This document shows positions 51,602 to 59,911 of a stretch of 64,000 nt of DNA, piece after piece. The DNA is from an uncultured Rothia sp. (GTDB taxonomy: Bacteria; Actinomycetota; Actinomycetes; Actinomycetales; Micrococcaceae). The position numbers and the translations under genes were made by a program. The stretch lies in contig CAMIIP010000003.1 in NCBI GenBank assembly GCA_946222285.1, forward strand, positions 1 through 64,000, read 5' to 3'. Every line of letters begins with the position of its first letter. Position 1 is the first letter of the stretch. The notes under the pieces were generated by a model, which did no database searches, was not told where the DNA came from, and saw only the letters and a list, made by a program, of their open reading frames with translations.

Positions 51602-52108
51602 CTACACATTCCCTAAGGTGCGGGTCATGAGCACTACCGATTGCCAGGTGCCGAACTTGAAACCTACCTCATCGAGCCTGCCAGCCACCGTGAAACCAAA
51701 TTTTTCATGGAACTTCAATGAGGTTTCATTAGCCGCATCAATCGATGCGTACATCACGTGAATACCAGCTTCCTGGGCGAGTTCAATCAGCCGTGTGAGC
51801 AGAATTTTACCGATGCCCTGCCCCCGAAAATCACGATGCATATAAATAGTGTGTTCCGCCGTGTATCGATAGCCTGCCTTGGAACTAAAATCGCTCAAAT
51901 AGGCGAAACCGGCAATTTCATCCGCCTGGTTCACCGCCACAATTACGGGGTGTCCCTGCGCCTGGATAGTATCCCACCAGCGTCTTTGATCCTCTAAGCT
52001 CAGGGGCTCCAGATCGTAGCTGGCGGTTGTTCCCACACCGCCCTCGTTGTAGATAGCGTTGATGGCGATTAGATCGTTTTCAGCGGCGGGGCGAGTTAAA
52101 ATGTTCAT
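51602..52108 (-). CDS. PAT/MnaT-type GNAT N-acetyltransferase
   Basis: A 168-residue acetyltransferase of the phosphinothricin/methionine-sulfone type. It shows IAINAIYNEGGVGTTASYDLEPLSLEDQRRWW, YMHRDFRGQGIGKILLTRLIELA (acetyl-CoA loop RGQGIGK) and KFHEKFGFTVAGRLDEVGFKFGTW, a hallmark of this subgroup. Likely substrates are amino-acid sulfones/sulfoximines or similar. TACTGT (52116-52121) lies 7 nt before the ATG, suggesting a leaderless mRNA. Confidence 0.88.
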   Translation of the reverse strand: MNILTRPAAENDLIAINAIYNEGGVGTTASYDLEPLSLEDQRRWWDTIQAQGHPVIVAVNQADEIAGFAYLSDFSSKAGYRYTAEHTIYMHRDFRGQGIGKILLTRLIELAQEAGIHVMYASIDAANETSLKFHEKFGFTVAGRLDEVGFKFGTWQSVVLMTRTLGNV

Positions 52109-52208
52109 ATCAGAGACAGTAGCGGAACTGTATTACGCGTTTGTTTCCTAAACGTTACTGTCTGCTGATGTTGTAGCGGCTGGTGGTGTCTATGCCACAA
52201 TATAAACC

Positions 52209-53873
52209 GTGACTTTCTCTGATTTTTCAAATGTTCCTGATGCCCCCGTTAGCTCTGATTTAACCTCGCTGAAAAATTTGGGGCAGGCTTTGGAACAGGC
52301 TCATTTCACCAATGAAGCTATTGCCGATGTTCTGGACGACGGCGCTTTTGCTGCGCTTCAACGCGATCAGATCGTTCCGGCTCGGCTTCGCATCGAAGAA
52401 TTACTGGAGAATCCCCGCACACTAGAGAGCCAGAAAAAACTAGCTCTTCTTATTTCTCTCTTTATGCTCGGCGGTGCTCTCACCGAGCAAGAGTTGAGCT
52501 TAGCTTTGGGGGAGGAAGCCCCTCAAATAATGCAGAACCTGCGCCTTGTCGAACCCACTCAGAGCGAAACCACCCTTGCCGGAAGTCCCCAGATAGCCTG
52601 GCGCGCCGTCGTCGATCTTCGCCCTCACTCAGCCGATGACGGGATTGATATCTGGGTTGCTTCAGACCTACCGGCGCATATTGGTCGTGCTAGCTTACGT
52701 AAAGATCATGTGCTGGGAATCGGACATGCTTCGCGTCATTTGGCGCAGTTCACCCAGCGCAAGCGAGTGAGCAAGGCACTTGATTTGGGTACGGGCTGCG
52801 GTATTCAGACCTTCCACCTGCTAGCGCACTGTGAGCATGTGATTGCCACCGATATTTCTGAGCGAGCATTGGCATTTACCGCTTTCAACCTACTGCTCAA
52901 TGCCGATGCGCTCAACCTAGATCCGCTGAAACCGGAAGAGCGAGTGAGCCTGAGACTCGGCTCGCTTTTGAAACCGGTTTCTGGCGAAACTTTCGATTTG
53001 GTTGTCTCTAACCCGCCTTTTGTGATTACTCCGCGAAACACGAGCGAAACCGCTCAAACCCGCTTCACTTATCGGGACGGCGGTATGGCGGGCGATCAGA
53101 TTGTCTCCACTTTGGTGCGTGAATTGCCCACTGTTTTGGCAGAGGGAGCAACTGCTCAAATGTTGGGCAACTGGGAAATCCCCGCTACGGTACCGGCAGA
53201 AGAAGGCTCCGATTGGTCGGCACGCCCTAGTTCGTGGGTTGGCGAAGAGAGCGAAGCCTGGTTTATTCAGCGCGAAGAACTTAGCCCCGAGCAGTACGCG
53301 GAAACCTGGTTGCGCGATTCGAGTGAAACTGCAGATCCTCACACCTTTGAACAGTCCTACCGCTCCTACCTTATTGACTTTGCCTCGCGCGGGGTTGGCT
53401 CCATTGGATTCGGCATGATTTGGCTCCGCAAGCCTGAGACTTCGTCCTCTCACACATTGAAACTGCGCCGCTTTGAAGAAATCACCTACCCTATCCAACA
53501 GCCTCTGGCTCCCTTCATCAGCGAGTCGGTAGAACTGCACGATGCCGTAGCAACTCTTACCGATTCCCAACTAGAAGAGTTGCACCTGGTGGTTGCCGAC
53601 GACGTTACCGAAGAGCGTCACGCCCAGCCAGGAGCCGAACACCCCGGCGTCATTCTTCTGCGCCAGGGCGCAGGTTTGCGCCGCACTATCCTAGAATCGA
53701 CGGCTACCGCCGGCTTCGTCTCCGCCTGTGATGGTGAGCTGAGCGTGGGGCAAATTGTTGGTGCCCTACACGCTTTGCTGGGCTGGGAAGGAACCGCGGA
53801 GAAAGTCGAACTTCTTGGTCATATTCGTGAACTCATTCTTCAAGGATTCCTGAGAATCGACGCAGGGGAATAG
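52209..53873 (+). CDS. Actinobacterial class I methyltransferase with NPPF motif
   Basis: A 554-residue protein. A winged-helix-like N-terminal region (about 1-150) precedes a Rossmann methyltransferase: SAM motif I LDLGTGCGIQT at about 194-204, acidic motif II TDIS, and catalytic-type NPPF (VVSNPPFVI, about 269) typical of enzymes that methylate amide or exocyclic amino nitrogens (PrmC, RlmF/RlmG). A C-terminal domain of about 190 residues is specific to actinobacteria. The target is likely a ribosomal protein or rRNA, by analogy only. It starts with GTG; CACAAT 7 nt upstream may be a -10. Confidence 0.86.
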   Translation: MTFSDFSNVPDAPVSSDLTSLKNLGQALEQAHFTNEAIADVLDDGAFAALQRDQIVPARLRIEELLENPRTLESQKKLALLISLFMLGGALTEQELSLALGEEAPQIMQNLRLVEPTQSETTLAGSPQIAWRAVVDLRPHSADDGIDIWVASDLPAHIGRASLRKDHVLGIGHASRHLAQFTQRKRVSKALDLGTGCGIQTFHLLAHCEHVIATDISERALAFTAFNLLLNADALNLDPLKPEERVSLRLGSLLKPVSGETFDLVVSNPPFVITPRNTSETAQTRFTYRDGGMAGDQIVSTLVRELPTVLAEGATAQMLGNWEIPATVPAEEGSDWSARPSSWVGEESEAWFIQREELSPEQYAETWLRDSSETADPHTFEQSYRSYLIDFASRGVGSIGFGMIWLRKPETSSSHTLKLRRFEEITYPIQQPLAPFISESVELHDAVATLTDSQLEELHLVVADDVTEERHAQPGAEHPGVILLRQGAGLRRTILESTATAGFVSACDGELSVGQIVGALHALLGWEGTAEKVELLGHIRELILQGFLRIDAGE

Positions 53874-53883
53874 ACTGACAGAC

Positions 53884-54297
53884 ATGGCAGAACCGATACC
53901 CGAATCAAATGCGATTACAGAGCTATCCCACGAAAAATGCTGGGCCCTCCTTAAAGCCCACAGCATTGGCAGACTGGCGCTACGCTCTGGCACCCTTATC
54001 GATATCCTCATCGTCAAATACGCGGTACATCGCGGTCGTATCTACTTTCAGTCAATTGCTGGAGAGAACTTCAAATCTATCGTGGTGAGTCGCCAGGTAG
54101 CATTTGAAATCGATGAGGCTCGAAGCAACACAGTGAAATCTGTTATTGTGCAGGGAACAGCCGAATGGCATTTTCATGAGCTACCTATTAACCCCGAAAT
54201 CCTTGATGACGTTCGCCTAGAGAGCGGTCAAGATATGAATTGGGTGGAAGTGAAACCCGAATCAATCTCTGGGCGCGAACTGAGGATCCTCGGCTAG
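53884..54297 (+). CDS. Pyridoxamine 5'-phosphate oxidase-like FMN-barrel protein
   Basis: A 137-residue split-barrel flavin-binding protein: LSHEKCWALLKAHSIGRLALRSG, VKYAVHRGRIYFQSIAGENF and VAFEIDEA match the small actinobacterial PPOX/F420-type family. The cofactor (FMN, F420 or haem) cannot be told from sequence. TAGACT (53871-53876), which includes the stop codon of the methyltransferase gene, ends 7 nt before the ATG: a leaderless start inside the end of the previous gene. Confidence 0.85.
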   Translation: MAEPIPESNAITELSHEKCWALLKAHSIGRLALRSGTLIDILIVKYAVHRGRIYFQSIAGENFKSIVVSRQVAFEIDEARSNTVKSVIVQGTAEWHFHELPINPEILDDVRLESGQDMNWVEVKPESISGRELRILG

Positions 54298-54403
54298 AAA
54301 CTTATCCAATTCTTCACCGACTACTTTTTCTTACCACCGCTCTCGGCGCATATTGTGCGATATTGTGGAGCAAGATAACCCAGATAACTTTTCAAGGAGC
54401 ATT

Positions 54404-57187
54404 GTGCCCACCACTGCCAAGGCGAATACACATCACGGAAAATCGCTACTCATCGTTGAGTCACCATCAAAGGTGAAAACAATTAGTGGTTATCTCGGCG
54501 ATGCTTTTGAGGTGGAATCCTCTATGGGCCATATCCGCGATCTTCCACAACCCTCTGAACTTCCTGAAGAGCTAAAAAAAACTCCGGTAGGTAAATTTGC
54601 CGTTGATTTAGAGAACAACTTCGAACCTTACTACCAGGTTAATCCTGATAAAAAGAAAAAGGTCACCGAACTTAAACGCAAGCTTAAAGAAGTAGATGCT
54701 CTCTATCTGGCAACCGATGGGGATCGTGAAGGCGAAGCTATTGCCTGGCATCTTCTGCAGGTACTTAAGCCTAAGGTTCCCGTCTATCGCCTCACCTTTC
54801 CTGAAATCACCCGCGAGGCAGTGGAACGTGCTTTCGGTGAACTACGCGATATTGACCAGGATCTAGTAGACGCTCAAGAAACCCGCCGAGTACTGGATCG
54901 TCTGTACGGTTATGAGCTTTCTCCGGTTCTCTGGCGCAAAGTCTCCCGCGGGCTTTCTGCAGGTCGTGTGCAGTCGGTGGCAACCCGGCTGGTAGTAGAA
55001 CGTGAGCGCGAACGCATGGCGTTTCGCTCGGCTAACTACTGGGATCTGACCGGCACTTTCGCTACCGAGAAAAATGAAGAATTCACCGCTAAACTTTCGT
55101 CGGTGGACGGCGCTCGCGTAGCATCGGGTAAAGATTTTGGCGATGACGGTCAGCTCAAGTCTGCTTCTCAGTCTAAGGTGACTCATCTCGATGAAGCCGC
55201 CGCCGGTTCTCTTGCTGAGGCTCTACAGAACTCAACTTTTGCCGTCCGTTCGGTGGAGACTAAACCGTATACTCGCCGTCCTGCTGCGCCTTTTACTACT
55301 TCTACCTTGCAGCAGGAGGCGGCGCGTAAGCTACGTTTTTCTTCGCGTTCGACCATGCAGGTGGCGCAGCGGCTCTACGAAAATGGTTACATTACCTACA
55401 TGCGTACCGATTCGGTGGCACTGTCTACTCAGGCGGTGAATGCTGCTCGCGAGCAGGCCAAGGAGCTCTACGGCGCTGAGTATGTTCCTGTTTCGCCGCG
55501 CAATTATGCTTCTAAGTCTAAGAACGCTCAGGAGGCCCACGAGGCGATTCGCCCCGCAGGCGATTCTTTCCGCATGCCCTCGCAGGTGAAATCTGCGCTG
55601 AGTCCCGATGAGTTCCGTCTGTATGAGTTGATTTGGAAGCGTACCGTGGCGTCGCAGATGGCTGATGCTAAGGGTTCCACCGCTTCTATCAAACTGGGTG
55701 CCCAGGCAGCAGATGGGCGTGATGCTGAGTTCTCGGCATCCGGTACCGTGATTACTTTCCGCGGTTTTCTTGCAGCCTACGAAGAGGGCAGGGACGCTAC
55801 CCGAGCAGAGGCTAAAACCGAAGAGGCTAAGGACGAGAAGCATTTGCCTCAGTTGGCTGAAAAAGATGCGCTGGCTGCCTCTGATATTAAGGCTTTGAGC
55901 CACGATACTAGCGCACCTCCTCGCTATACGGAGGCTTCATTGGTGAAGGTTCTCGATGAGCTGGGTATCGGCCGCCCTTCCACCTACGCGGCTACAATTT
56001 CTACCATTATGGATCGCGGTTATGTGAATAATCGTTCGGGTTCGCTGGTGCCTTCGTGGACTGCTTTTTCTGTGGTTCGTCTCTTGGAAGAGCATTTCAA
56101 CCGCTATGTGAACTATGAGTTCACCGCTGAGATGGAAGAAGATCTTGACCGCATTGCCCGCGGCGAGGAGAACCGCCCTCACTGGTTGAGCGAGTTCTAT
56201 TTTGGCGACGACACTAGCCAGGGCTTGAAACCCATCGTTGATAATTTGGGGGAGATTGATGCCCGCGCCATTAATTCGATTGAAATTGCTGATGGCATTG
56301 TTTTACGCGTGGGTAAGTTTGGCCCCTATTTGGAAACAGGCGGGGAAATTAACACTGAGACCGGTGAGATCATCGATCCTATTCGTGCTAACGTTCCCGT
56401 TGACCTTGCACCCGATGAACTTACCGCTGAAAAGGCTGCGGAGCTGATCGAGAAAGGTAAAGACGACGGGCGCGAGTTGGGTATTGACCCCGAGACCGGG
56501 CGTACTATTGTGGCTCGTGATGGTCGCTATGGCCCTTACGTTACCGAGATTATTCCCGAGATGACTGAGGAAGAAATCCAGAAGTGGATGGATCAGCAGC
56601 CAACCGAATACTACAAGAACGGTCGCGCTAAGCCTAAGAAAAAGCCTAAGCCCGAAAAACCTCGTACCGGATCGCTCTTCAAGTCCATGGATTTGGCCAC
56701 GGTGAGCTTAGAAGATGCTCTCAAGCTAATGAGTCTGCCGCGTATTGTGGGCACCGATGAAGAGGGAACTGAGATTACCGTGCAGAATGGTCGCTTCGGT
56801 CCTTACCTCAAGAAGGGTACGGATTCCCGTTCGCTCGGTAGCGAAGAAGAAATTTTCACCATCACTTTGGAACAGGCCAAGGAGATTTACTCTCAGCCGA
56901 AACAACGCGGTCGTGGCACAGCCAAGCCTCCACTGGCTGAATTGGGCGTTGATCCGGTTTCTGAAAAGAAAATCGTTATTAAAGACGGTCGCTTTGGCCC
57001 CTACATCACCGACGGCGTTACCAATATTACGGTGCCGCGTAGCGAAACGGTTGAATCCGTCACCCATGAGCGTGCGGTAGATCTGCTGGCTGAAAAGCGC
57101 GCTAAGGGCCCGGTTAAGCGAAAGACGGCGGCTAAAAAGACCGCAGCAAAGAAACCTTCGGCTCGAAAGAGTACTGCGAAAAAATAA
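54404..57187 (+). CDS. topA: DNA topoisomerase I
   Basis: Relaxes negative supercoils. The 927-residue protein has the TOPRIM domain (LLIVESPSKVKTI, ATDGDREGEAIAWH), the catalytic Tyr332 (ITYMRTDSVALS), and a C-terminal region of repeated domains with GRFGPYL units (four or more between about 650 and 890) in place of zinc fingers. The tail is Lys/Ala-rich (AAKKTAAKK-type), as in actinobacterial TopA. The GTG at 54404 is chosen because AAGGAG lies 4 nt upstream; an in-frame start at 54353 is possible. Its stop overlaps the next ATG (TAATG). Confidence 0.96.
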   Translation: MPTTAKANTHHGKSLLIVESPSKVKTISGYLGDAFEVESSMGHIRDLPQPSELPEELKKTPVGKFAVDLENNFEPYYQVNPDKKKKVTELKRKLKEVDALYLATDGDREGEAIAWHLLQVLKPKVPVYRLTFPEITREAVERAFGELRDIDQDLVDAQETRRVLDRLYGYELSPVLWRKVSRGLSAGRVQSVATRLVVERERERMAFRSANYWDLTGTFATEKNEEFTAKLSSVDGARVASGKDFGDDGQLKSASQSKVTHLDEAAAGSLAEALQNSTFAVRSVETKPYTRRPAAPFTTSTLQQEAARKLRFSSRSTMQVAQRLYENGYITYMRTDSVALSTQAVNAAREQAKELYGAEYVPVSPRNYASKSKNAQEAHEAIRPAGDSFRMPSQVKSALSPDEFRLYELIWKRTVASQMADAKGSTASIKLGAQAADGRDAEFSASGTVITFRGFLAAYEEGRDATRAEAKTEEAKDEKHLPQLAEKDALAASDIKALSHDTSAPPRYTEASLVKVLDELGIGRPSTYAATISTIMDRGYVNNRSGSLVPSWTAFSVVRLLEEHFNRYVNYEFTAEMEEDLDRIARGEENRPHWLSEFYFGDDTSQGLKPIVDNLGEIDARAINSIEIADGIVLRVGKFGPYLETGGEINTETGEIIDPIRANVPVDLAPDELTAEKAAELIEKGKDDGRELGIDPETGRTIVARDGRYGPYVTEIIPEMTEEEIQKWMDQQPTEYYKNGRAKPKKKPKPEKPRTGSLFKSMDLATVSLEDALKLMSLPRIVGTDEEGTEITVQNGRFGPYLKKGTDSRSLGSEEEIFTITLEQAKEIYSQPKQRGRGTAKPPLAELGVDPVSEKKIVIKDGRFGPYITDGVTNITVPRSETVESVTHERAVDLLAEKRAKGPVKRKTAAKKTAAKKPSARKSTAKK

Positions 57188-57984
57188 TGAATAATACGCA
57201 AAATCATGTGATTGAGGTGGCTCTGTCCACTGCCTGCCTATTTCCGCCAAGTGTGCCCGATACTTTCGCCACCGCTGTAGATTTAGGGTACGACAGCGTA
57301 GAGGTCATGATTACCGGTAACGCACTCTCGCAAGAGCCGCATGACCTTTTGGATTTGGTGCAAAAGTTTCAGATGCCTATCTCTGCTATTCACGCACCCA
57401 CCCTGCTCCTGACTCAGCAGGTATGGGGGCGTGCCTGGAACAAGATGCAGATGGCGGCGAAGATGACTAAAGACGTGGGTGCAAACGTAATCGTTGCTCA
57501 CCCGCCCTTTCGCTGGCAAAAGATTTACGCTAAGAACTTTGTGGAGGGCGTGCGCGAAATTTCTCGGGCTGAAGAGGTGAGAATCGCCGTCGAAAATATG
57601 TATCCGTGGAGCGCCGCTGGGCGCGAAATGGAAATGTATGCACCTCACTGGGACCCTACCCGTTTTGACTACGATTGGATGACCTGGGATTTTTCTCATG
57701 CTGCCGCAGCTAAAGTTGATTCTTTGGAATATGTGAAAAAGATTGGCAATCGTCTCGGGCATGTGCATCTAACGGACGGCAGCGGAGATAAGGTTATGGA
57801 CGAACACCTGATGCCCGGTTACGGAACCCAGCCGGTTGCCGAAACCCTTGAATACTTGGCGCAGAAGAAGTGGGACGGCGTTGTCTGTGCTGAGATATCC
57901 ACTAAGGGTAAGAATGCTAGTAAGCGAGACGAAATGCTGTATGAAACGTTACAGTTCGCCCACCGGCACCTGAGACATCCATAG
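57187..57984 (+). CDS. Sugar phosphate isomerase/epimerase-like TIM-barrel protein
   Basis: A 265-residue xylose-isomerase-like (AP endonuclease 2) TIM barrel. Features are VEVALSTACLFPP, VMITGNA, NVIVAHPPFRWQ, VAVENMYPW-type segment (IAVENMYPWSAAG), and TWDFSHAA with metal-ligand His/Asp/Glu residues (GHVHLTDGSG, CAEIS). The substrate is unknown. Its ATG shares one base with the topA stop, so it is translationally coupled to topA, an unexpected pairing. proC starts 48 nt downstream. Confidence 0.85.
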   Translation: MNNTQNHVIEVALSTACLFPPSVPDTFATAVDLGYDSVEVMITGNALSQEPHDLLDLVQKFQMPISAIHAPTLLLTQQVWGRAWNKMQMAAKMTKDVGANVIVAHPPFRWQKIYAKNFVEGVREISRAEEVRIAVENMYPWSAAGREMEMYAPHWDPTRFDYDWMTWDFSHAAAAKVDSLEYVKKIGNRLGHVHLTDGSGDKVMDEHLMPGYGTQPVAETLEYLAQKKWDGVVCAEISTKGKNASKRDEMLYETLQFAHRHLRHP

Positions 57985-58032
57985 TCGGTGATGAGGAATG
58001 GGGCGGAATTGATACGAGAGAAGGATGTTTTG

Positions 58033-58881
58033 ATGTCTGAAAAAATTATCACTTTTATTGGTACCGGCTCAATGAACGGGGCGATTGCTTCGGGTCTCCT
58101 AGCGAGCGGTTTCCCCGCAGAGGGCCTTCGAGCCACAGTCAATAGCGCAGAAAGCGCCCAGAAGCTTTCTGAGAAATTGGGTGAGGGTTCCAGCGATGTG
58201 GAGGTATTCTCAGCTGAAGAATCTTCAGATGCCAATCAAAAGGCTGTGAAGGGTGCTTCTGCTGTTCTTATAGGAGTTAAACCTTATGCAGTTCTTGAGA
58301 TACTTGAATCGATCAAAGACGCGCTAGATGAGCAGACCCTGGTAATTTCGGTAGCTGCCGGGGTTCCTCTTGCCTCAATGCAAAAGATTCTGGGCGATCA
58401 GCAACCGGTGATTCGTTGTATGCCCAATACCCCCTCCCGCGTAGGCAAAGGGGTTTTGGCGGTTTCTTCGGGCGAATCAGTGAGCGAGAAACAGCTAGAA
58501 CTTGCTGAAGAGATTTTAGGGGCGGTGGGAACTGTCTTTCGTGTAGAAGAAAACCAGATGGATGCTGTTACGGCAGTTTCTGGATCCGGACCAGCCTATG
58601 CTTTCCTCCTTGCTGAGTGCATGGAGAAGGCTGGCATAAAGCTTGGGCTAGATGAAAAGACCGCTCAAGAGCTGGCTGCTCTTACGGTAGCCGGTGCTGG
58701 AGCTCTTCTGGAGAGAGATCCGCACCCCGAAGATCTTCGCAAAGCTGTAACCAGCCCCGGCGGTACCACTGAGCAAGCAATTGTGGCTTTTCAAGAAGGC
58801 GGTATCGAAGAGCTGACCTACACGGCAATGAAAGCCAATGCCGATAAATCAGTAGCGATGAGCGAAGAATATTCTCAATAG
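58033..58881 (+). CDS. proC: Pyrroline-5-carboxylate reductase
   Basis: ProC makes L-proline from pyrroline-5-carboxylate with NAD(P)H. The 282-residue protein has the Rossmann GTGSMNGAIASGL (about 9-21), VIRCMPNTPSRVGKG, and the C-terminal VTAVSGSGPAYAFLLAE and RKAVTSPGGTTEQAI signatures. The ATG at 58033 has GAGAGAAGG 9 nt upstream; a longer frame to 57988 is not needed. Confidence 0.96.
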   Translation: MSEKIITFIGTGSMNGAIASGLLASGFPAEGLRATVNSAESAQKLSEKLGEGSSDVEVFSAEESSDANQKAVKGASAVLIGVKPYAVLEILESIKDALDEQTLVISVAAGVPLASMQKILGDQQPVIRCMPNTPSRVGKGVLAVSSGESVSEKQLELAEEILGAVGTVFRVEENQMDAVTAVSGSGPAYAFLLAECMEKAGIKLGLDEKTAQELAALTVAGAGALLERDPHPEDLRKAVTSPGGTTEQAIVAFQEGGIEELTYTAMKANADKSVAMSEEYSQ

Positions 58882-59242
58882 AATTTGCTGAGTAGTTGAG
58901 TATTCCATTCACAAGTTCTTGATAGCCACACGGCGAGGACGGTGTTTAGTAACAGGGAGCAGATAGCCGTCAAAGAATCTTAAAAAAGGAAAGCTTCGAC
59001 TGTAGGGAATCAGTCGAAGCTTTCCTGGATGCTCGCTTAAAGCTAACATCCCAGCTAGTTATCTCAACATTCGGTTTAGGGGGCACCGATTATTTGTTGA
59101 GAAAAACTGAACTGTTTTGAACGGGTTCGCAATCCGTTCAGTAATCACTCGCACCTTTAGAGGTATCTACATCATAAGCAGATTTGTCGAATATTGCCAG
59201 CACGTCCTAGAAAAAAATTAATTTATTTTCCACCGACCTCTT
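58882..59242. other. 361-bp gap between proC and ktr genes
   Basis: It holds one strong hairpin (58987-59002 with 59011-59026, annotated separately). A second structured segment lies at 59107-59141, where CTGAAC pairs with GTTCAG around a TGAACGG/CCGTTCA stem. No open frame of credible coding character was seen on either strand. Confidence 0.5.
58981..59026 (-). terminator. Terminator hairpin between proC and the ktr operon
   Basis: A perfect 16-bp stem (58987-59002 with 59011-59026) with 8-nt loop, followed on the minus strand by TTTTTA. It is oriented for transcription arriving from the ktr genes, though it ends about 216 nt past ktrA, and may also stop proC transcripts. Confidence 0.75.
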
Positions 59243-59911
59243 CTAGGGTCGATCAGCAAAACGGTCAATCAAATCGACCTGCCCAGAGACAATCAGCAGG
59301 TCACGGCTAGAAATTTTTGTATCGGGTGTGGCGTGGGTAAAATCATCGCCCGGGGCTTTTACCCCCACAATTGTTACCCCGTACCGGCTACGAATATTTG
59401 ATTCTGCCAGGGTGAACCCTTGAGTTTCTTTCGGCGGTCGCATTTTGACGATGGCAAAATCATCGTCAAATTCTATGTAATCCAAAAGTCGGCCCGATAC
59501 CAGGTGCGCTGCGCGTCGTCCGGCATCAGCTTCGGGAAAAATCACGTTATGGGCGCCGATTCGGGAGAGGATTTTGCCGTGGGCAGGAGTAATTGCCTTG
59601 GACCAGATTCTCTCAATTCCCAGGTCTACAAGATTGGCGGTAATCAACACGGAGGCTTCTACAGAAGTTCCCACGCCCACCACAGCGGCAGTAAAGTCTG
59701 TGGCTCCGAGCTGGCGCAGTGCATCGATATCGGTGGCATCTGCTTCTACCACATGGGTGAGTAGACCTGACCATTTTTGAACCAGTACGGGATCTTTCTC
59801 AATAGCAAGGACTTCTTTGTTCTGACGGCGAAGCTGGGCGGCGGTGGAAGCACCGAAGCGTCCCAATCCGATGACCATAACAGGAACGTTATTTTTGTTG
59901 CGATCAGCCAA
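59243..59911 (-). CDS. ktrA: KtrA/TrkA-type potassium channel gating subunit
   Basis: A 222-residue RCK protein: Rossmann domain with VMVIGLGRFGASTAAQL (about 10-26), acidic residue in IEKD, and a C-terminal TrkA_C domain from about 140. It forms an octameric nucleotide-gated ring under KtrB in the cytosol. The TTG at 59911 is chosen because GAAAGG lies 6 nt upstream; it overlaps ktrB by 8 nt. An upstream extension to 60001 runs inside ktrB in another frame and is not family-like. Confidence 0.9.
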   Translation of the reverse strand: MADRNKNNVPVMVIGLGRFGASTAAQLRRQNKEVLAIEKDPVLVQKWSGLLTHVVEADATDIDALRQLGATDFTAAVVGVGTSVEASVLITANLVDLGIERIWSKAITPAHGKILSRIGAHNVIFPEADAGRRAAHLVSGRLLDYIEFDDDFAIVKMRPPKETQGFTLAESNIRSRYGVTIVGVKAPGDDFTHATPDTKISSRDLLIVSGQVDLIDRFADRP

